Assembly (NCBI GenBank): GCA_034435435.1
Contig: DAOTXN010000132.1
Coordinates: 1 to 14,787, forward strand
Source: DAOTXN01 sp034435435
Lineage (GTDB): Bacteria; Chloroflexota; Anaerolineae; S140-20
Reading direction: 5' to 3'
DNA: 14,787 nucleotides
The position numbers and the translations under genes were made by a program. Positions 12,079-14,787 of the stretch are shown here, one piece after another. Every line of letters starts with the position of its first letter. The first letter of the stretch is position 1. The notes below the pieces were generated by a model. That model was not told where the DNA came from, ran no database searches, and saw only the letters and a list, made by a program, of their open reading frames with translations.

Positions 12079-12258
12079 ACAAAGGCGACGTGATTCTGAC
12101 TCCCTTGCCGCAGGCTGATGGACAGATCAAGAACCATATTGCCACGCAAGAATATCCTGGGCGCTATCGGTACAATCTCGCGCGAACGCCACGATCGCCT
12201 GCTGCGCATCCTGAGCGTATACCTGGTCGAAAAGGTAACTGCTCAGGTGGGGATATGA
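12075..12258 (+). pseudogene. MazF/PemK-type toxin, internally deleted and fused to an element end
   Basis: GTG 12075 opens with NKGDVILTPLPQADGQIKN, a MazF/PemK opening of the form KGDVxLxxLPxAD. After about 20 codons the homology jumps, and from 12136, in a different frame, it reads ILPRKNILGAIGTISRER and HDRLLRILSVYLVEK, the C-terminal strand and helix of MazF-type toxins. Roughly half of an approximately 110-residue protein is missing, including the conserved central strands. The C-terminal frame runs into the inverted-repeat element and ends there at TGA 12256-12258 (tail VTAQVGI). No active endoribonuclease is expected. With the frameshifted antitoxin upstream, the whole module is dead. 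Confidence 0.65.
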
Positions 12259-12455
12259 CAACGAATTTTCGGGATTGACCGAATGGCGTCGCCCAACCCT
12301 GCCCCGGGGCTGCCCGCGTTCTGCAGTGAGGTGCGGCGGCGCATCCCTTGGGACCACGGTCAGCGCGGCTGTGGGGCCCAGGCCATCGGGCCGAGAAGCA
12401 CAGATTCGCTCAATCCTTTGATTCGTTGTCATATCTGCACAGGCTGAGCAGTTAC
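12235..12455 (-). mobile_element. MITE-like inverted-repeat element, copy 2 (about 221 bp, opposite orientation)
   Basis: GTAACTGCTCAG (12235-12246) and CTGAGCAGTTAC (12444-12455) form a perfect 12-bp terminal inverted repeat. An inner pair ATATGACAACGAAT / ATTCGTTGTCATAT lies just inside. Compared with copy 1, the reverse complement aligns over its whole length, including a 41-bp identical block (12252-12292), but lacks the internal duplication. No coding capacity is seen. It lies between the MazF remnant and the SD of the patatin gene. A 7-bp match AGGTAAC at 12233-12239 and 12461-12467 may be a target duplication, but it overlaps the inverted repeat and is ambiguous. Confidence 0.75.
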
Positions 12456-12470
12456 GCAGGAGGTAACGCG

Positions 12471-13538
12471 ATGGAACAACTTACAGGCAAACGTGCGCTG
12501 GTGCTCTCTGGCGGCGGGGGACGGGGAGCCTATCACGTGGGCGCATTGCGCTTTTTAGAAGAGCACGACTGGCTCCCCGACGTGATCGTCGGCACGTCCA
12601 TCGGTGCGGTGAACGGGGCAGCCATCGCCTCCGGCCACGACTCGCGCTCGCTGCGCGCACTGTGGGGCCGGTTGACCACCGACCAGGTGCAGCGGCGCGA
12701 TTGGCACTTGCTGGACTTGTTCTCGCTAATGAAGCGCGACCACCTGCTCGACACGGCCCCACTGCGCGAGACGCTGGTGCGCGAGGGCTGGATCGACCTG
12801 GAGCGGGTGAACGCCGCGCCGCCCGAAAAGCACCTGCGCATCACTGCCGTCGAGTCGTCTACCGGGCGGCTGCGGGTCTTTGGGAACAGCCCCGACGTGA
12901 TTCCCGGCGGGCGCTCGGAGCACGTGCGCATCAGCCTGGACCACATCCTGGCCAGTTGCAGCATTCCGGTGATCTATCCCCCCACCCGCATCGAAAACGC
13001 GACGTTGTGGGACGGCGGCACAGTCGCTAACACGCCCCTCGGCCCGGCCATCGACGCCGGAGCCGAGGACATCGTGGTCGTGCTCATGACGCCTTGGGAC
13101 GAAGCGCGCAGCCGGCCGCGCTACCTGGATGTGGGGAACGTCGAAGAATTGATCACCGCGGCGCAGGTGGCGTTCGAGTGGGCGCTGCTGGCGTCTTTTC
13201 AGACCGACTTACGTCTGTTCAAGCGCACCAACCTGCTGGCCTGGCTGCAAGAGGAAAACGCGCGCCTGCAAGCCCAAAACGCGCAGCTCCGCGCAGAATT
13301 GGAGCAGGTGCAGGCCAGCCTGCCTGCCGCGCCGCAGCCGCTCGCGCCGCTGGAGGAATTGGAGCGCCAGTTCCGTCAGGTCCCCTCTCCCATCATCGTC
13401 TCGCCCCAGGCCGCTATTCCGGCAGTGGACATTATCCGCTACGATTTGGAGAACCACGAGCGCTTGTATCGCATGGGTTACGAGGACACCCGGCTGGCCT
13501 GGCAGGGGGCCGGGCGGCCGGTGGAGGGGGCGGCGTAG
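12471..13538 (+). CDS. Patatin-like phospholipase with C-terminal coiled coil
   Basis: 355 residues. The patatin domain (about 8-200) has the oxyanion loop GGGGRGAYHVG (14-24), the nucleophile S43 in GTSIG and the dyad D181 in DGG, so it is predicted to be an active serine acyl hydrolase acting on lipids. There is no signal peptide. Residues about 255-283 (WLQEENARLQAQNAQLRAELEQVQ) form a short coiled coil with heptads, followed by a proline-rich linker and a C-terminal helix region, a layout seen in bacterial RssA-like patatins of larger size. ATG 12471 has AGGAGG at 12457-12462. The upstream element ends only 15 bp before the start, so any promoter is within or beyond it. Confidence 0.92.
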   Translation: MEQLTGKRALVLSGGGGRGAYHVGALRFLEEHDWLPDVIVGTSIGAVNGAAIASGHDSRSLRALWGRLTTDQVQRRDWHLLDLFSLMKRDHLLDTAPLRETLVREGWIDLERVNAAPPEKHLRITAVESSTGRLRVFGNSPDVIPGGRSEHVRISLDHILASCSIPVIYPPTRIENATLWDGGTVANTPLGPAIDAGAEDIVVVLMTPWDEARSRPRYLDVGNVEELITAAQVAFEWALLASFQTDLRLFKRTNLLAWLQEENARLQAQNAQLRAELEQVQASLPAAPQPLAPLEELERQFRQVPSPIIVSPQAAIPAVDIIRYDLENHERLYRMGYEDTRLAWQGAGRPVEGAA

Positions 13539-13541
13539 GCA

Positions 13542-13570
13542 TTGCTAACGGTCGTAAGCTATGGTAAAAT
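13542..13570 (+). promoter_or_regulatory. Promoter of the AbrB/RelE-type toxin-antitoxin operon
   Basis: TTGCTA (13542-13547), a 17-bp spacer and TAAAAT (13565-13570). The predicted start near 13577 leaves a leader of about 30 nt with GGAG before ATG 13607. Confidence 0.65.
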
Positions 13571-13577
13571 GTAATAA

Positions 13578-13588
13578 AGTAAGTTACT
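13578..13588. promoter_or_regulatory. Candidate operator for antitoxin autoregulation
   Basis: AGTAA-G-TTACT is an 11-bp palindrome lying right after the predicted transcription start, where an AbrB-type antitoxin could bind to repress its own operon. Inference from position and symmetry only. Confidence 0.35.
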
Positions 13589-13606
13589 AATTCCCGGAGA
13601 TAGAAA

Positions 13607-13888
13607 ATGGAACAACTCATCAAAGTAACGCGGGGCGGACAAGTGACCCTACCTGCCGGGCTTAGGAGAGCAGCGGGCATTGAAATCGGTGATTACGTGC
13701 AAGTTCGCTTAGAGGACGACAAATTGGTGCTGCTGCCCAAGCAAGTCATAGACAAAAGCCAGGCCTACTTTTGGACCCAGGCCTGGCAGGCAGGCGAGCG
13801 AGAGGCCGAACAAGACCTCCAGGAGGGGCGCGTGGCGCGTTTTGAGACGTTGGAAGATTTGATCGCTGACCTGGACGCAGAGGAGTAG
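13607..13888 (+). CDS. AbrB/MazE-family antitoxin
   Basis: 93 residues. The N-terminus LIKVTRGGQVTLPAGLRRAAGIEIGDYVQVRLEDDKLVLLPK is a canonical SpoVT-AbrB swapped-hairpin DNA-binding domain. The C-terminal part (about 48-93) is acidic and helical (AEQDLQEGRVARFETLEDLIADLDAEE), as expected for a toxin-neutralising segment. GGAG lies 9 nt before ATG 13607. The toxin gene starts 1 bp after the stop, so the two are co-translated and the pair looks intact. The mixture of an AbrB antitoxin with a RelE-fold toxin is a known kind of shuffling between toxin-antitoxin families. Confidence 0.9.
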   Translation: MEQLIKVTRGGQVTLPAGLRRAAGIEIGDYVQVRLEDDKLVLLPKQVIDKSQAYFWTQAWQAGEREAEQDLQEGRVARFETLEDLIADLDAEE

Positions 13889-13889
13889 C

Positions 13890-14150
13890 GTGGAACTCGT
13901 CCGCACTCAACGCTTTCGGCGCGCCTATCGCAAGCTGGAGCCACGCGAGCGCGAGCAGGTGAAAAAAGCCCTGGCCCAATTATTGGCCGACCGCACTCAC
14001 CCCGGCCTGCATGTCAAGCGTGTGCGCGGAACCGACCGGATATGGGAGTTGCGCGCCGGACGGAACATCCGCGTGACCTTTGAGATTGGACATGATGTTT
14101 ATATCTTGCGCAACGTGGGACATCACGACGCCGCGCTCAAAAACCCCTGA
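13890..14150 (+). CDS. RelE/ParE-superfamily toxin (YafQ-like)
   Basis: 86 residues, basic. It has the RelE-fold pattern: an N-terminal strand and helices (RTQRFRRAYRKLEPREREQVKKALAQLL), then LHVKRVRGTDRIWELRAGRNIRVTFEIGHDVYILRNVGHHD. Similar proteins cleave ribosome-bound mRNA. The terminal HHD and the RxxR region are candidates for catalysis but cannot be assigned without a structure. The start is GTG 13890, one base after the antitoxin stop, with AGGAG at 13881-13885 inside the antitoxin end. A truncated kinase gene begins immediately downstream. Confidence 0.87.
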   Translation: MELVRTQRFRRAYRKLEPREREQVKKALAQLLADRTHPGLHVKRVRGTDRIWELRAGRNIRVTFEIGHDVYILRNVGHHDAALKNP

Positions 14151-14152
14151 TC

Positions 14153-14653
14153 TTGCCAGTGATAGAACACTCCTTTCCGTCGGCGGCGAAATGGGCGGCC
14201 GGGCTGAAGCGATTGCGTGCTCATTTTGGGGGCGGCACCGGACCGTTTCCCGCCGCGCTGGTCGAACGGGCCGAGGCGCTGTTTGCCGAACTGCTGGCCT
14301 CGATGGCCGAGCCGGTGCTGCTGCACGGCGACTTGCACCACGACAACATTCTGTCGGCGGAGCGGCAGTCTTGGCTGGCGCTGGACCCCAAAGGTGTGGT
14401 GGGCGAGCCGGCCTACGAGGTGGGCGCGCTGCTGCGCAACCCCATGCCGGGAATTTTCTCGGTCCCCGGGTTGGAGCAGGTCCTGGCGCGGCGCGTAGAC
14501 CAACTGTCCGACGAATTGGGTTTTGACCGCCAGCGCATCTGGGGCTGGGGAGTGGCCCAGGCCGTGCTGTCGGCCTGGTGGTCCTACGAGGATCACGGCC
14601 GCGGTTGGGCGCCCATGTTGGCGCTGGCGGAGCGATTGGCGGATACCCACTAA
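14153..14653 (+). pseudogene. Aminoglycoside 6-phosphotransferase-like kinase, C-terminal half
   Basis: About 166 residues, whereas APH(6)/hydroxyurea-kinase family proteins have about 270-300. Present are FGGGTGPFPAALVERAEALFAELL, the catalytic loop HGDLHHDN (58-65) and the metal-binding DPKG (78-81) followed by VVGEPAYEVGALLRNP. The entire ATP-binding N-lobe is missing, so no activity is expected. The frame opens only after a stop at 14093-14095 inside the relE-like gene, and the nominal TTG start has no good SD. The junction (about 14151-14172) abuts the toxin stop, so the toxin-antitoxin pair or a deletion replaced the 5' half. In environmental bacteria such genes are often housekeeping sugar-like kinases rather than acquired resistance. 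Confidence 0.75.
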
Positions 14654-14766
14654 CAGCATTGGTCACAAGTTAAGGTTTTTTCAAAATTGTCAAGTTGAGT
14701 ACCGCCATCGCCGCCATCTGGCTTTCGGCGCTTGTGGAAATGGAGAACTGCGGTAACATTGAGCGT

Positions 14767-14787
14767 ATGACGACTTCGAGCAAAGAG
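14767..14787 (+). CDS. Possible start of a further gene, cut by the window edge
   Basis: ATG 14767 opens MTTSSKE and runs off the window. TAACAT at 14754-14759 could be its -10 box, with TTGTGG 16 bp upstream, again predicting a nearly leaderless message. No clear SD precedes it. Too short to identify. The remaining gap 14654-14753 holds nothing I can name. Confidence 0.2.

Noticed and set aside
12348..12470. Extension of the patatin protein upstream of ATG 12471
   Set aside because: It lies inside the inverted-repeat element, and AGGAGG immediately precedes ATG 12471.
1..14787. CRISPR array or phage genes
   Set aside because: No regularly spaced direct repeats and no phage structural or replication genes were found; repeats here are inverted or dispersed.

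Overview
The window looks like a chromosomal stretch from a GC-rich, free-living bacterium, most likely a member of the Chloroflexota (Anaerolineae-like). The basis is inference: a GAF-GAF-HisKA_2 kinase paired with an ANTAR regulator, a separate B12-binding mutase subunit beside MeaB, a secreted beta-sandwich protein ending in a hydrophobic YLPVV-type tail, and several palindromic intergenic repeats of kinds I recall from such genomes. No taxonomic marker gene is present.

Layout. (1) Positions 1-1960 are debris. They hold the tail of an unknown, possibly transposase, ORF, the C-terminal part of a fibronectin-like secreted protein, two opposed palindromic repeats, the end of a nucleotidyltransferase gene split by a non-autonomous inverted-repeat element, a cold-shock gene, and a 20-residue remnant of a SlyD-like isomerase. 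(2) 1967-4200 (minus) is a translationally coupled sensor kinase and ANTAR response regulator. (3) 4246-5454 holds an orphan HicB-like antitoxin, a Phd-like antitoxin with a PIN toxin cut off after about 29 codons, a tRNA-Pro(GGG) with its own promoter and intrinsic terminator on the minus strand, and a STAS anti-anti-sigma protein. (4) 5548-7710 is an operon of the methylmalonyl-CoA mutase B12 subunit, the MeaB GTPase chaperone and a beta-carbonic anhydrase. It converges on a methyltransferase gene, the two sharing their stop codons. (5) 8687-11172 is proB-proA (proline synthesis) with a perfect palindrome between them. (6) 11266-11784 is a CbiX/SirB-like chelatase, behind a 17-bp inverted repeat. 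(7) 11846-12455 is a doubly broken MazE/MazF-type pair followed by a second, oppositely oriented copy of the element in region 1. (8) 12471-14653 holds a patatin-like lipase, an intact AbrB/RelE-type toxin-antitoxin pair, and the C-terminal half of an aminoglycoside 6-phosphotransferase-like gene.

The housekeeping genes (regions 2, 4, 5) are intact. They alternate with zones where at least six genes are truncated or frameshifted, usually at toxin-antitoxin genes, palindromes or the tRNA gene. The strongest unlabelled signal is the pair of about 220- and 298-bp inverted-repeat elements (1259-1556 and 12235-12455). They share a 41-bp identical block and matching termini. In the first copy, removing the element plus one 8-bp direct repeat restores the interrupted reading frame. 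Several genes also have a -10 box only 6-16 nt before the start codon, which suggests leaderless or nearly leaderless mRNAs.
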